Assembly: GCA_016790705.1 (NCBI GenBank)
Contig: JAEUOT010000023.1
Coordinates: forward strand, 1 to 64,000
DNA: 64,000 nucleotides
Direction of reading: 5' to 3'
Source of the DNA: Hydrogenophaga sp.
Lineage (GTDB): Bacteria; Pseudomonadota; Gammaproteobacteria; Burkholderiales; Burkholderiaceae_C
Part shown: positions 25,102-35,210 of the stretch, in pieces
Layout: each line of letters begins with the position of its first letter
How positions within the stretch are numbered: position 1 is the first letter of the stretch
Notes under the pieces: model-generated
Databases searched by the model: none
What the model saw: only the letters and a program-made list of their open reading frames with translations
Told to the model about the DNA's origin: nothing
Position numbers and translations under genes: made by a program

Positions 25102-26390
25102 CCGTAGAGATCGATCACCTGTTTCTGTTCATCGAGCCCGAAGGGCCCGAAATCGAGGCGCTGCAGCGTTCCGGTCTGACGGAGACCTACCGCCGCAGCC
25201 ACCCGGGACAGGGCACGGCCAACGTCTGCTTCGCGTTTGACAACCTCTACCTGGAACTGCTGTGGCTCACCAGCGAGGCCGAGGCCCGCAGCCCGGGCAT
25301 CTCGCGCACGGGCTTGTGGGAGCGCAGCCAGTGGGCTCGCAGCGGTGCCTGCCCCTTGGGTGTGGCGGTGCGTGGCGACATGGCCGCCGCGGGCTTGCCC
25401 ACCTGGGACTACCGGCCGCCTTACCTGCCCGAAGGGATGTCGATTCCTGTGGCCTGTGCTGGCGATGACCGGACGTTGCCGATGGTGTTCGTCTCACCAG
25501 GCAACCAGCAACCCGCCGACTGGCCGGCAGCGCGGCGTGGCGCACTGCAGCGATCCGCCGGGTTTGGCAAGATTTTTGTGGTTGACCTGGGACTGCCGGC
25601 CTCCGCCGCCAAGGCGCCATCGCTGAACGCACTGGCTTCAACGGTTCCAGGTTTGAACTTTTCGCCGAGACCCGACCGAGGACACCACCTGCGCCTCGCG
25701 CTGGCCGATCCGGCGGGGCACCACGCCCACACCTTGGATCTGGCATCCACCACCACCGGGCACTGGCGCATCGAGCTCATCGACGAGTACCTGACCGCGC
25801 GTTCTTGGCAGCGCGCATGGGCGGCACTGGGTCTGCGCGCACCCGATGGCCTGATGAAGCGTCTGCTGGATGCGTGGGCCGAGCCGCAGCGCCGCTACCA
25901 CTCGACGCAGCACCTGCACGAATGCCTGGCCCTGCTGGAACCGGTGCTGGATCTGGCGGAACACCCGGGCGAGGTCGAACTGGCGCTCTGGTTCCACGAC
26001 GCCGTCTACGACCCGCAGGGCCAGGGCAACGAAGCCCGCAGCGCCGACTGGGCCTGCGAGGCGCTCGCGCAGGCCGGCGCTGGCGCAGAGGTTCAGCAAC
26101 GGGTGCGTGCGCTGATCATGGCCACCTGCCACGACGCCGAATCAGTTGGCGACGACGCGCGGCTGCTGGTCGACATCGATCTGGCCATCCTGGGCGCCGA
26201 TCCGGCTCGCTTCGCCGAGTACGACGCGCAGGTGCGGGAGGAGTACCGATGGGTGCCTGAGCCGGTTTACCGGGGCAAACGCCGCGAGGTGCTCGCGGGG
26301 TTTCTGGCGCGGCCGGTGATCTATGGGACGCAGCGGTTCAGGGAGCGCTTCGAGGGGCGGGCGCGGGAAAATCTGAGGAACTCAGATTAG
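25098..26390 (+). CDS. Fusion of a glyoxalase-like (VOC) domain and a metal-dependent HD-type phosphohydrolase domain
   Basis: The 430-residue protein has two parts. Residues ~1-210 begin EIDHLFLFIEP, with FAFDNLYLELLWL and a GHHLRLALADPAGH segment, and look like the glyoxalase-like (VOC, PF13468-type) fold found in single-domain proteins. Residues ~225-425 match the predicted HD-superfamily hydrolases, with RRYHSTQHLHECL, LWFHDAVYDPQGQGNEARSADWA (His-Asp at ~299-300), IMATCHDAE and the later Asp in VDIDLAILG as metal ligands. The combination is unusual. The substrate of either half is unknown. It overlaps the preceding secreted protein gene by 4 nt and ends at the edge of an AT-richer island. 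Confidence 0.82.
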   Translation: MTVEIDHLFLFIEPEGPEIEALQRSGLTETYRRSHPGQGTANVCFAFDNLYLELLWLTSEAEARSPGISRTGLWERSQWARSGACPLGVAVRGDMAAAGLPTWDYRPPYLPEGMSIPVACAGDDRTLPMVFVSPGNQQPADWPAARRGALQRSAGFGKIFVVDLGLPASAAKAPSLNALASTVPGLNFSPRPDRGHHLRLALADPAGHHAHTLDLASTTTGHWRIELIDEYLTARSWQRAWAALGLRAPDGLMKRLLDAWAEPQRRYHSTQHLHECLALLEPVLDLAEHPGEVELALWFHDAVYDPQGQGNEARSADWACEALAQAGAGAEVQQRVRALIMATCHDAESVGDDARLLVDIDLAILGADPARFAEYDAQVREEYRWVPEPVYRGKRREVLAGFLARPVIYGTQRFRERFEGRARENLRNSD

Positions 26391-26656
26391 ATCGTTTGGC
26401 AGGGATCGACCCTGAGCGGCCGGTTGGACAAAGACAGTAGATCGCATGCCAGCTGTCCTGAAGCGCTGCTTAGCGGAAAGAGTGTGGTCGCGTTCTACGT
26501 CAAGAAAAAAAACTGGTCAGCGGTTCGAGAGACCGTTCATCGTATGCAGCAACAAATGCCTTCAAGGTCTCCCAAGCCTGGACAGCGGGCACGAATGTCT
26601 CGATAAACTACCTTCTTCATCGTGTCGTAGCACGACCGTCATAAGAAGGCAGATCA
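26391..26656 (+). other. AT-richer left edge of the ParA-HEPN island; putative control region
   Basis: The 266 nt between the VOC-HD gene and the ParA-like gene hold no convincing gene. A 60-codon frame at 26424-26606 has a TTG start and no family resemblance. Base composition drops here, with runs such as AAGAAAAAAAACT at 26499-26511. A TCGTG-N6-CACGA inverted repeat at 26620-26635 lies shortly before the ParA start and could be its operator. CGATAAACT at 26601-26609 resembles a -10. AAGG about 10 nt before the ATG is a weak ribosome binding site. Confidence 0.5.
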
Positions 26657-27688
26657 ATGAGCAGGTATGCGCTTTGGAACAACAAAGGGGGCGTTGGAAA
26701 AAGCTTCCTCACTTTTTCTCTTGCCTGTGAGTACGCTATAGCAAATCCGGATGAAGAAGTTCTGGTTCTTGATTTGTGTCCTCAGGCGAACTTAACTGAA
26801 ATGTTCCTTGGAGGCAAGGAAACCGCAGCGTCCGCGCTAGATGGGTATTACGGAGAAAAACCAAGACGCTCTGTTGGCGGCTATTTTGAAGCGCGCTTGA
26901 CGTCCCCATTTGTTTTGCTTCCCAATATCGACGAATTTCTGTGCAAGCCTTCAGATGTCAACACAAATATTCCGAAAAACATTTGGCTTTTGGCCGGAGA
27001 TAATTTGCTGGAATTGTTGGCCGAGGCCATCCGGGGAGTCGCGCAGCTGCCGTTGCCAGTGGACGCGTGGGCGAAAGTCATGCGGTGGCTTGTCGATCTA
27101 ACAAAAACCTTTGCCGACAACAGCCTTGCCGTAGACGTAGTAACGTTTGTCGACTGCAATCCGAGCTTTTCTATATACACACAAATTGCCTTATGCTCTG
27201 CCGAGAATCTAATGATTCCATTCACGGCCGACGACAGCTCGCGTCGAGGCATTGAGAACGTGCTCGCGCTGCTTTACGGCATGGCGTCCTCTGAACTGCA
27301 AGGCTATGCTAGGTTAAGTTTTTCCAACCGCGCTAGCGCCGACAAAATTGACTTGCCGCGCATTCACACGTTTGTAAGTAACCGCGCGACATACTATCGC
27401 GGAAAACCGAGTTCCGCCTTTGAAGCGAAGAGCGCGCCAATCAAAGCCTTGGTTGAAACAGCTGCTGCAGCAGGGAAACGGCATTTCGTGGGTCACAAGC
27501 GACTTAACGACCTTTTCGCAGAGATGCCCGACTATCATTCGGTCGCAATTGTTGCCTCTTCGGAGGGGTGCCCTCTTTCTCTGCTGCAGTCTGGGCATCA
27601 CGACATTGATGGGGATACGGTCCAAGTCAACCAGGTTTCCATTGATAAGTACAGGAAGGCTATCGCCAAGCTCGTTGAGAGGCTCTGA
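26657..27688 (+). CDS. ParA/MinD-like P-loop ATPase of a two-gene island module
   Basis: The 343-residue protein starts MSRYALWNNKGGVGKS, a deviant Walker A of the ParA/Soj/MinD class with both the signature Lys10 and the P-loop Lys15. LVLDLCPQANLTEMFLGG (~residues 34-51) is the Walker A' / switch I Asp-x-Cys-Pro-Gln motif, and VVTFVDCNPSF (~160) supplies the Walker B Asp. VPFTADD-like IPFTADDSSRRGIENVLALL (~190-210) is the ParA specificity region. No parB or replication gene is nearby, so plasmid-type segregation is unlikely. Instead the gene is coupled (TGATG) to a HEPN gene within an AT-richer segment. ParA-type ATPases can act as sensors or switches in such pairs, which is inference here. 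Confidence 0.88.
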   Translation: MSRYALWNNKGGVGKSFLTFSLACEYAIANPDEEVLVLDLCPQANLTEMFLGGKETAASALDGYYGEKPRRSVGGYFEARLTSPFVLLPNIDEFLCKPSDVNTNIPKNIWLLAGDNLLELLAEAIRGVAQLPLPVDAWAKVMRWLVDLTKTFADNSLAVDVVTFVDCNPSFSIYTQIALCSAENLMIPFTADDSSRRGIENVLALLYGMASSELQGYARLSFSNRASADKIDLPRIHTFVSNRATYYRGKPSSAFEAKSAPIKALVETAAAAGKRHFVGHKRLNDLFAEMPDYHSVAIVASSEGCPLSLLQSGHHDIDGDTVQVNQVSIDKYRKAIAKLVERL

Positions 27689-28290
27689 TGGACTCTGTAT
27701 CGCTCACCAAGTTCAGAGGGGCGGTTCTGGGCTCGCAAGTTCTTGGCAGCTTTGCTGGCGCTGCGAGCGTAATCAGCCCAAACCAGCAGTTTACGGATCA
27801 ATCCTTGCTCAAGGGAGCTGTTGCCTTGGCTGTCGGGTGCTGGGAAGGCTACCTTGAAGACGTCCTAAAAGAGTTCGTCTCAAAGACACGTGTCCAAGCT
27901 CAGCGCCGTGCATGGACACTAATCGTCCAGTTCGAGGCCATCGTTCAAAAGCTAACGGCTGACTTAAACACCCCAAACTGGGAAAAGTCTCGTGACCTCA
28001 TCCTCGGCATTACGGGCATGGATCCATACGCGTCCTGGATTTGGGCTCCGCGTTTCACCAACCAGAATGACACACAAGCCTTCATGAAGGGCATCATGGA
28101 CGTTCGTCACTCATTTGCGCATGGCTACGCCACTCCCCATGGAGTGCCAGGTCTCGCTGTGCCGGGTCTGTTGGATGCCGTCTATCTTGCAGACGCTGTA
28201 GCTTGCCTTACGTTTCTCGCGGAAACCACTGACAGGCTGCTTGAGCATGAACTGACGCATCGTCACAGCTGTACCAACGGTTGGGCTTAA
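27688..28290 (+). CDS. HEPN-domain protein with RHSFAH motif (putative RNase effector)
   Basis: The 200-residue all-helical protein has ALAVGCWEGYLEDVLKEFV (~45-63), typical of RiboL-PSP/MAE_28990-type HEPN domains, and the diagnostic R-x4-H motif RHSFAH at residues 140-145. In HEPN ribonucleases the Arg and His form the metal-independent active site at a dimer interface. The ATG overlaps the stop of the ParA-like gene by 1 nt, indicating a dedicated pair. No antitoxin-like MNT gene is present; the ATPase may control the effector. The AT-rich base composition contrasts with the flanking genes and suggests horizontal acquisition. A defence or abortive-infection role is inference. Confidence 0.83.
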   Translation: MDSVSLTKFRGAVLGSQVLGSFAGAASVISPNQQFTDQSLLKGAVALAVGCWEGYLEDVLKEFVSKTRVQAQRRAWTLIVQFEAIVQKLTADLNTPNWEKSRDLILGITGMDPYASWIWAPRFTNQNDTQAFMKGIMDVRHSFAHGYATPHGVPGLAVPGLLDAVYLADAVACLTFLAETTDRLLEHELTHRHSCTNGWA

Positions 28291-28461
28291 CGTAACAAAG
28301 AACCGTTCCTTCGCCACCGTTGAGACGACGATTCAAGGTTTTTCGGTGGCCACTGGCGGGTGAGTTGACATATTCAGCAACTCAACATCGCATGGTCATT
28401 GAAGACCTCTTTGTGGCCGCAGGGGAATGAGGCCTACTGCATCGGTGTTCCAACCTGAAAC
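28291..28461. other. Right edge of the ParA-HEPN island
   Basis: The 171 nt between the HEPN gene and the convergent mgsA hold no gene. They contain GCCACCG (near 28313-28319) repeated inverted as CGGTGGC (near 28344-28350), and GAGTTG-N10-CAACTC (near 28362-28383). Either could be a terminator-like stem, but no strong T-run follows. No direct repeat matching the left edge was found by eye. Confidence 0.4.
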
Positions 28462-28827
28462 TCAGCCCTGCATACCCGCCAACAACACCCGCGCCGTCGC
28501 CACGTTCGTCGCGCACGGCACGTTGTGCACATCACAGGCCCGCACCAATGCGTTGATGTCCGGCTCGTGGGGCTGGGCGGTCATCGGGTCGCGCAGGAAC
28601 ACGACCGCGTCGACTTCACCGGTCGACAGCCGTGCGCCGATCTGCAGGTCGCCGCCCAGCGGGCCGCTGAGCAGGCGTTCCACCGTCAGTCCCACTTCGT
28701 TCTGCAACCGGCCGCCGGTGGTGCCGGTGGCCATCAGGGTGTGTTGCTTGAGCAGCGGCGCGAACTCGGTGGCCAGGGCCACCATGTCGTCCTTCTTGCG
28801 GTCGTGCGCGACGAGGGCGATGCGCAT
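28462..28827 (-). CDS. mgsA: Methylglyoxal synthase
   Basis: The 121-residue product is a small single-domain enzyme converting dihydroxyacetone phosphate to methylglyoxal and phosphate, a bypass that relieves sugar-phosphate stress. [16 protein letters not shown] at the start, TGTTGGRLQ (~45-53), [15 protein letters not shown] (~63-77) and [15 protein letters not shown] (~85-99, with the catalytic Asp) are characteristic. The start was set at ATG 28827, which overlaps the pgi stop by 1 nt (TGATG). The enzyme is the distal member of the Entner-Doudoroff operon, an unusual but sensible place for an overflow valve. Confidence 0.94.
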   Translation of the reverse strand: MRIALVAHDRKKDDMVALATEFAPLLKQHTLMATGTTGGRLQNEVGLTVERLLSGPLGGDLQIGARLSTGEVDAVVFLRDPMTAQPHEPDINALVRACDVHNVPCATNVATARVLLAGMQG

Positions 28828-30428
28828 CAGGCCTGCTTTTCCATGGATTTGGCCATGGTCTTGCCCAGCTCCACGCCCCATTGGTCGTAGGCGTTGATGC
28901 CCCAGATGGCGGCCTGCACAAACACCTTGTGTTCGTACAGCGCGATCAGCGCGCCCAGGCGGTGCGGGGTGAGCTGGTCGATCCAGAGCACGCTGTTGGG
29001 TACGTCGCCGGCAAAGCTGCGCTGGCTCACGAAGGGCTCGGCTTGGTCGGCGCTCTGACCTTCGGCCATCAGCGCCTGGAGCGTATCCGCGGCACTGCGA
29101 CCGACGGCCAGGGCCTGCGATTGGGCGCGCAGGTTGAGGTTGACCACGCGGTGGTGTTCGGCCGCCAGCGGCAGCGGCGTATCTTCGGTTTCGACGCCGA
29201 CGAACTCGACCGGCACGCGGTGCGTGCCCTGGTGCAGCAGCTGGAAGTAGGCGTGCTGCCCGTCAATGCCCAGGCCTCCCCAGAGGATGGGGCCGGTGCC
29301 GGTGTCGGCGGGCTGGCCGTCTTTGCGGGTGCGCTTGCCGTTGCTTTCCATGTCCATCTGCTGCACGAAGGGCGCGAAGCGCACCAGGCGGCTGGGGTAG
29401 CAGCTCAGCAACTGCGTCGGGCAGTTCAGGAAGTTGCGGTTCCACACTCCGCTCATCGCGAGGATGACGGGCAGGTTCTGCTCCAGCGGGGCGGAGCGGA
29501 AGTGCGCGTCCATGGCCTGGCCGCCGGCCAGGAACTCGCGGAAGGCCTTGGCACCGATGGCCATCGCCAGCGGCATGCCCAGGGCGGACCAGACGGAGTA
29601 GCGGCCACCGACCCAGTCCCAGAAGGTGAAGGTGTGCTCGGCCGGGTAGCCCGCGGCGCCGGACTTCTGCGGTGCGGCGGTGATGGCGACCAGGTGCGCG
29701 CTCTGCGCCGCGCCGGTGATGCCGCCGTCCTCCAGCCAGCGGCGGGCGCTGGCGGCGTTGGTCATGGTTTCCTGCGTCGTGAAGGTCTTGCTGGCGACGA
29801 TGACCATGGTGGTCTTCGGGTCCAGGCCGCGCAGCGTGCTGTGCAGCGCCCAGGCGTCGGGGTTGCTCACGAAGTGCACGCGAGGACCCGGAACTTTGCC
29901 GCCCTTGCCGTCGCTGCACAGCGGGGCCAGTGCGTCGGCTGCCATGCGTGGGCCGAGGTCCGAGCCGCCGATGCCGATGTTCACCACGTCGGTGAAGGCA
30001 GCGCCGGTGCTGCTCTTGACCTCACCGGCGCGCACGCGGTCGGCGAAGGCGCAGACGCGGTCGAGTTCGTTCTGCACCAGTTGCTGGATCTCGTCGCCCC
30101 AGGGCGCTGCGTCGCCGGTGGCGCCGGGTGTGCCGCGCAGGGCCACGTGCAGCACCGCGCGCTGCTCGCTGGTGTTGATGACCTCACCCGCGAACATGGC
30201 GTCGCGCTGGGCCTCGACCTTTGCTTCGCGGGCCAGTTGCAGCAGCGCCGACCAGATCGCGCCGTCGAAGGCCTGGCGCGTGAAGTCCACGCGGATGCCG
30301 GTGCCCGCCGCTGCGGCCTGCAGGGCGTCGCGTCCCGGCTGGGCCAGGCGTTCGCGCAGGTGCGGCTGCGGCAGGGCGGCGAATTGGGAGAGGGTGTGCC
30401 AGGCGGGCAGGGCGGTGGGGCTGGTCAT
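28827..30428 (-). CDS. pgi: Glucose-6-phosphate isomerase
   Basis: The 533-residue enzyme interconverts fructose-6-P and glucose-6-[12 protein letters not shown] (~145-155) binds the phosphate, and the [13 protein letters not shown] signature (~205-217) and [16 protein letters not shown] (~260-275) are diagnostic. The C-terminal SFDQWGVE-like [12 protein letters not shown] contains the catalytic Lys region. The start is ATG 30428 ([13 protein letters not shown]), 10 nt after eda. Here the reaction would run from fructose-6-P, made by the upstream fructokinase, towards glucose-6-P to supply Zwf. Confidence 0.96.
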   Translation of the reverse strand: MTSPTALPAWHTLSQFAALPQPHLRERLAQPGRDALQAAAAGTGIRVDFTRQAFDGAIWSALLQLAREAKVEAQRDAMFAGEVINTSEQRAVLHVALRGTPGATGDAAPWGDEIQQLVQNELDRVCAFADRVRAGEVKSSTGAAFTDVVNIGIGGSDLGPRMAADALAPLCSDGKGGKVPGPRVHFVSNPDAWALHSTLRGLDPKTTMVIVASKTFTTQETMTNAASARRWLEDGGITGAAQSAHLVAITAAPQKSGAAGYPAEHTFTFWDWVGGRYSVWSALGMPLAMAIGAKAFREFLAGGQAMDAHFRSAPLEQNLPVILAMSGVWNRNFLNCPTQLLSCYPSRLVRFAPFVQQMDMESNGKRTRKDGQPADTGTGPILWGGLGIDGQHAYFQLLHQGTHRVPVEFVGVETEDTPLPLAAEHHRVVNLNLRAQSQALAVGRSAADTLQALMAEGQSADQAEPFVSQRSFAGDVPNSVLWIDQLTPHRLGALIALYEHKVFVQAAIWGINAYDQWGVELGKTMAKSMEKQA

Positions 30429-30438
30429 GGTGGTGTGT

Positions 30439-31077
30439 TTACAGCTGGGCGGCAATGGCGGTCGCTTCTTTGGCGAGCTGCGTGATTTTCTTCCAGTCGC
30501 CCGCGGCCAGCGCATCGGCCGGGGTCAGCCAGCTGCCGCCGGCCATGGCGACGTTGGGCAGCTTGAGGAAATCCTTGAGGTTGTCGGGGCTGACGCCGCC
30601 CGTGGGGCAGAACTGGACGTCGGGGATGGGCGCACCCAAGGCCTTGAGCATGCCCATGCCGCCGGCCTGCTGCGCCGGGAACAATTTCATCAGGCCGAAG
30701 CCCTGTTCGCGGCGGTGCATGACCTCGCCGGGCGTCATCACGCCAGGAATGAACGGCAGCTTCGCGGCTTTGACGGCGCTGACGAGCTGGTCGGTACAGC
30801 CTGGCGAGAGCGCAAAGGTGGCGCCCGCGTCGATGACCTGCTGGACTTCGGCGACGCGCGTCACGGTGCCGGCGCCGGTGTGCATCTGGGGCACGGCCTT
30901 GGCGACCGCTTCGATCGATTTCAGGGCCGCATCCGAGCGCAGGGTGATTTCCATCACGTCGATGCCGCCCTCCAGCAGGGCATGGGCCAGCGGCACGGCG
31001 TGGGCCGGGTCCTGCAACACGATGACCGGGACGACGCGGGACTTGAAGGCGGGGCGGGAGAAACAGGTGGTGGGCAT
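30439..31077 (-). CDS. eda: 2-dehydro-3-deoxy-6-phosphogluconate (KDPG) aldolase
   Basis: The 212-residue class I aldolase splits KDPG into pyruvate and glyceraldehyde-3-[11 protein letters not shown] at the start, TGAGTVT (~68-74), [10 protein letters not shown] (~92), [10 protein letters not shown] (~113) and [12 protein letters not shown] (~130), where the Lys forms the Schiff base, are all present. The length fits the E. coli enzyme (213 aa). The start ATG 31077 ([11 protein letters not shown]) was chosen for its family match, though the frame is open far upstream through the edd gene. It lies between edd and pgi in the operon. Confidence 0.96.
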   Translation of the reverse strand: MPTTCFSRPAFKSRVVPVIVLQDPAHAVPLAHALLEGGIDVMEITLRSDAALKSIEAVAKAVPQMHTGAGTVTRVAEVQQVIDAGATFALSPGCTDQLVSAVKAAKLPFIPGVMTPGEVMHRREQGFGLMKLFPAQQAGGMGMLKALGAPIPDVQFCPTGGVSPDNLKDFLKLPNVAMAGGSWLTPADALAAGDWKKITQLAKEATAIAAQL

Positions 31078-31097
31078 GGTGGTGTCCGGTAAAGGGA

Positions 31098-32924
<1,827 letters not shown>

Positions 32925-32937
32925 GGGGGTACTCCGT

Positions 32938-33630
32938 TCAGGCGATCCAGACGCTCACAGGGGCCTGGTCCTGGTGCAGGACGAGCGAGATGGGCATGGC
33001 TTCGTCGCGCGAGAGCGCGGCGTGCCGGTAGACGACGACCTTGGTGACGCCGGCGATGGAGAGCAGCAGTTCGCGCACGGCGAGCAGGGCGCTCAGGGTG
33101 AAAGAAAGGCGCGCATGTGGCGCGGTGTCGGGCACCACCCAGGCCAGGCGCTGGTCGGTCGCGATGGCCCGCGCGTAGCCGGCGGCGCCGGGAAACAGCG
33201 ACGCGGTATGCGCGTCTTCGCCCATGCCCAGCACGGCCACGTCCAGCGGCCAGGGCAGGTCGGCGATGCGGGACTCCGCGTTGGCGACCAGCGCGTCCAG
33301 CACCTCGGCGTTGAACTGCGAAGGCAACTCGCCGAAGAAGGGCAGGAAGCGCGCAGCCGCTGCAGCACCCTGCAGCAGGTGCCGACGCACCAGGGCGGTG
33401 TTGCTGTCGGCGTGGTCATGTGGAACGACGCGTTCGTCGACCAGCACCACGGTGACCTTGGCCCAGTCCAGGTCCTGCACGCGCAAGGCTTCAAACACTG
33501 GAATCGGCGACTTGCCGCCCGAGACAGCCAGGCTGGCCTGCCCACGCGCGGCGATGGCCGCGCGCAGCGCATCGGCAATGTGTGTCGCGATGGTTGCGGG
33601 CGTTGCGCCGGTGTGTTCGGTCACGGCCAT
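32938..33630 (-). CDS. pgl: 6-phosphogluconolactonase
   Basis: The 230-residue protein of the NagB/SOL family hydrolyses 6-phosphogluconolactone. [17 protein letters not shown] (~38-54), [17 protein letters not shown] (~68-84) and [15 protein letters not shown] (~140-154) are the three family motifs, with the catalytic Asp/His in the last two. The start ATG 33630 overlaps the zwf stop by 1 nt (TGATG), so synthesis is coupled to zwf. The length is typical of bacterial DevB-type lactonases. Confidence 0.95.
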   Translation of the reverse strand: MAVTEHTGATPATIATHIADALRAAIAARGQASLAVSGGKSPIPVFEALRVQDLDWAKVTVVLVDERVVPHDHADSNTALVRRHLLQGAAAAARFLPFFGELPSQFNAEVLDALVANAESRIADLPWPLDVAVLGMGEDAHTASLFPGAAGYARAIATDQRLAWVVPDTAPHARLSFTLSALLAVRELLLSIAGVTKVVVYRHAALSRDEAMPISLVLHQDQAPVSVWIA

Positions 33631-35102
33631 CAGGACTCCTCCACCCATGAGGAGCCTTCCCGAGCCATCAAGGCCGACGACGCGGCCGGGCCCCAACTGC
33701 CGGCGGTGTAGGGCTTGGGCTTCTCGCCCAGTTGTTGCCAGCCGTCGATGATGGGTTCGACCCAGGCCCAGGCGGCCTCCAGTTCGTCGCGGCGCATGAA
33801 GTGGGTCAGGCGGCCCTTGATCACGTCGATCAGCAGGCGCTCGTAGGCTTCGGCGCGGCGGCCGGTGAAGGCGGTCTGCAGGTCCAGGTCGAGCTTGACC
33901 GGGCGCAGCTTCATGCCGCTGCCCGGCTCCTTGGCCATCATCTGCAACTGGATGTGCTCTTCCGGCTGCAGGCGGATCAGCAGGCGGTTGACCGACTTGT
34001 GGGCCGAGTCGTTGAAGATGGTGAAGGGCAGGTCGGCGAACTCGATCACGATTTCCGACTGGCGCGCCGCCAGGCGCTTGCCTGTGCGTAGGAAGATCGG
34101 CACGTTGGCCCAGCGCCAGTTGTTGATGTGGGCCTTGAGGGCGACGAAGGTTTCGGTGCCGCTGTCTTCCGGCACGTTCTCTTCCTGCAGGTAGCCCACG
34201 GCGGCCTCGCCGTTGGAGGCGCCGGCGGTGTACTGGCCGCGCACCGTGTCTTTGGCGACATCGGCCACCGTCATCGGGCGCAGCGAGCGCAGCACCTTGA
34301 GCTTTTCGTCGCGCACCGCGTCCGGGTCGAGCGAGACCGGCGGCTCCATCGCCACGATGCACAGCAGTTGCAACAGGTGGTTCTGCACCATGTCGCGCAT
34401 GGCGCCGGTGTCGTCGTAGAAGCCGGCGCGGCTGCCCACGCCCACGCTCTCGGCCACCGTGATCTGGATGCTCTTGATCTGCGGGCTGCGCCACAGCGGC
34501 TCGAAGATGCTGTTGCCAAAGCGCAGGACCATCAGGTTCTGCACCGTTTCCTTGCCCAGGTAATGGTCGATCCGGAAGACCTGGTGTTCCTCGAAGTACT
34601 GCGCGACGTCGTTGTTGATCTGCCGCGCCGAGGCCAGGTCGTGGCCCAGCGGCTTTTCAAGCACCACGCGGGCGCGCTCGTCGATCAGGCCCGCACCATG
34701 CAGGTTCGCGCAGATGCCCACGAACAGGGAGGGCGCCGTCGCCAGGTAATACACGCGGTCGGAGCCGGGCTGCATTTCGGCCTTGAGGTCCAGGTAGTGC
34801 GCCGGTTCGGTCGCGTCCACGCACACATAGGTCAGACGTCGCACGAAGGTGGCCCAGGCCTCGTCGGTGTAGGCCTTCTCACCGATGAAGCCACGCACCT
34901 TCTCTTCAATGAAGTGGAGGAAGGCGCCGCGGTCCCAGGCCTGGCGGCCCAGGGCGTGGATCCGGGTCTGTTCCGGGAGGTTGTTGTGCAGGTGCGCCAT
35001 GTACAGCGCCGGCAGCAGCTTGCGCACCGAGAGGTCGCCGACGCCACCGAAGATGACGAGGTCCAGCGGTGCGGCGGCGGGGGAGGGGGACAGAGTGGCC
35101 AT
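33630..35102 (-). CDS. zwf: Glucose-6-phosphate 1-dehydrogenase
   Basis: The 490-residue enzyme oxidises glucose-6-P to the lactone with NAD(P). It has the N-terminal LVIFGGVGDLSVRKLLPALY nucleotide-binding motif (usually GASGDLA, here GGVGDLS) and the active-site RIDHYLGKE near residue 180. ANVPIFLRTGKRLA (~325) and the C-terminal WAWVEPIIDGW are further family marks. It is the first gene of the zwf-pgl-edd-eda-pgi-mgsA operon. A TGTAA-N5-TTACA palindrome lies 36 nt upstream of the ATG and fits the HexR operator consensus. AGG 8 nt before the start is a weak ribosome binding site. Confidence 0.96.
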   Translation of the reverse strand: MATLSPSPAAAPLDLVIFGGVGDLSVRKLLPALYMAHLHNNLPEQTRIHALGRQAWDRGAFLHFIEEKVRGFIGEKAYTDEAWATFVRRLTYVCVDATEPAHYLDLKAEMQPGSDRVYYLATAPSLFVGICANLHGAGLIDERARVVLEKPLGHDLASARQINNDVAQYFEEHQVFRIDHYLGKETVQNLMVLRFGNSIFEPLWRSPQIKSIQITVAESVGVGSRAGFYDDTGAMRDMVQNHLLQLLCIVAMEPPVSLDPDAVRDEKLKVLRSLRPMTVADVAKDTVRGQYTAGASNGEAAVGYLQEENVPEDSGTETFVALKAHINNWRWANVPIFLRTGKRLAARQSEIVIEFADLPFTIFNDSAHKSVNRLLIRLQPEEHIQLQMMAKEPGSGMKLRPVKLDLDLQTAFTGRRAEAYERLLIDVIKGRLTHFMRRDELEAAWAWVEPIIDGWQQLGEKPKPYTAGSWGPAASSALMAREGSSWVEES

Positions 35103-35137
35103 GATGAACCTGGTTACCTGAATTGGGCGGAGTTTAG

Positions 35138-35152
35138 TGTAATTAAGTTACA
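35138..35152. promoter_or_regulatory. HexR-type operator upstream of zwf
   Basis: TGTAATTAAGTTACA has perfect TGTAA/TTACA arms around a 5-nt AT-rich centre and differs at one position from the TGTAATTAAATTACA consensus described for HexR, the KDPG-responsive RpiR-family regulator of central carbon genes. It sits 36 nt before the zwf ATG in the 108-nt gap after the fructokinase gene. No hexR gene is present in this window. Confidence 0.8.
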
Positions 35153-35210
35153 TGCAGGGTACTTTTGCGCCAGACCCCGGCAACGGCGCGGGCACCGGGA
35201 CCGGGGATGG

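Noticed and set aside
26424-26606. Small 60-codon frame before the ParA-like gene, considered as an antitoxin
   Set aside because: It starts with TTG, has no ribosome binding site and no family resemblance; it is listed only as part of the control region.
26391-28461. Plasmid or phage partition locus
   Set aside because: There is no parB, parS-like array, replication gene or integrase, so the ParA-like gene is better read as part of the HEPN pair.
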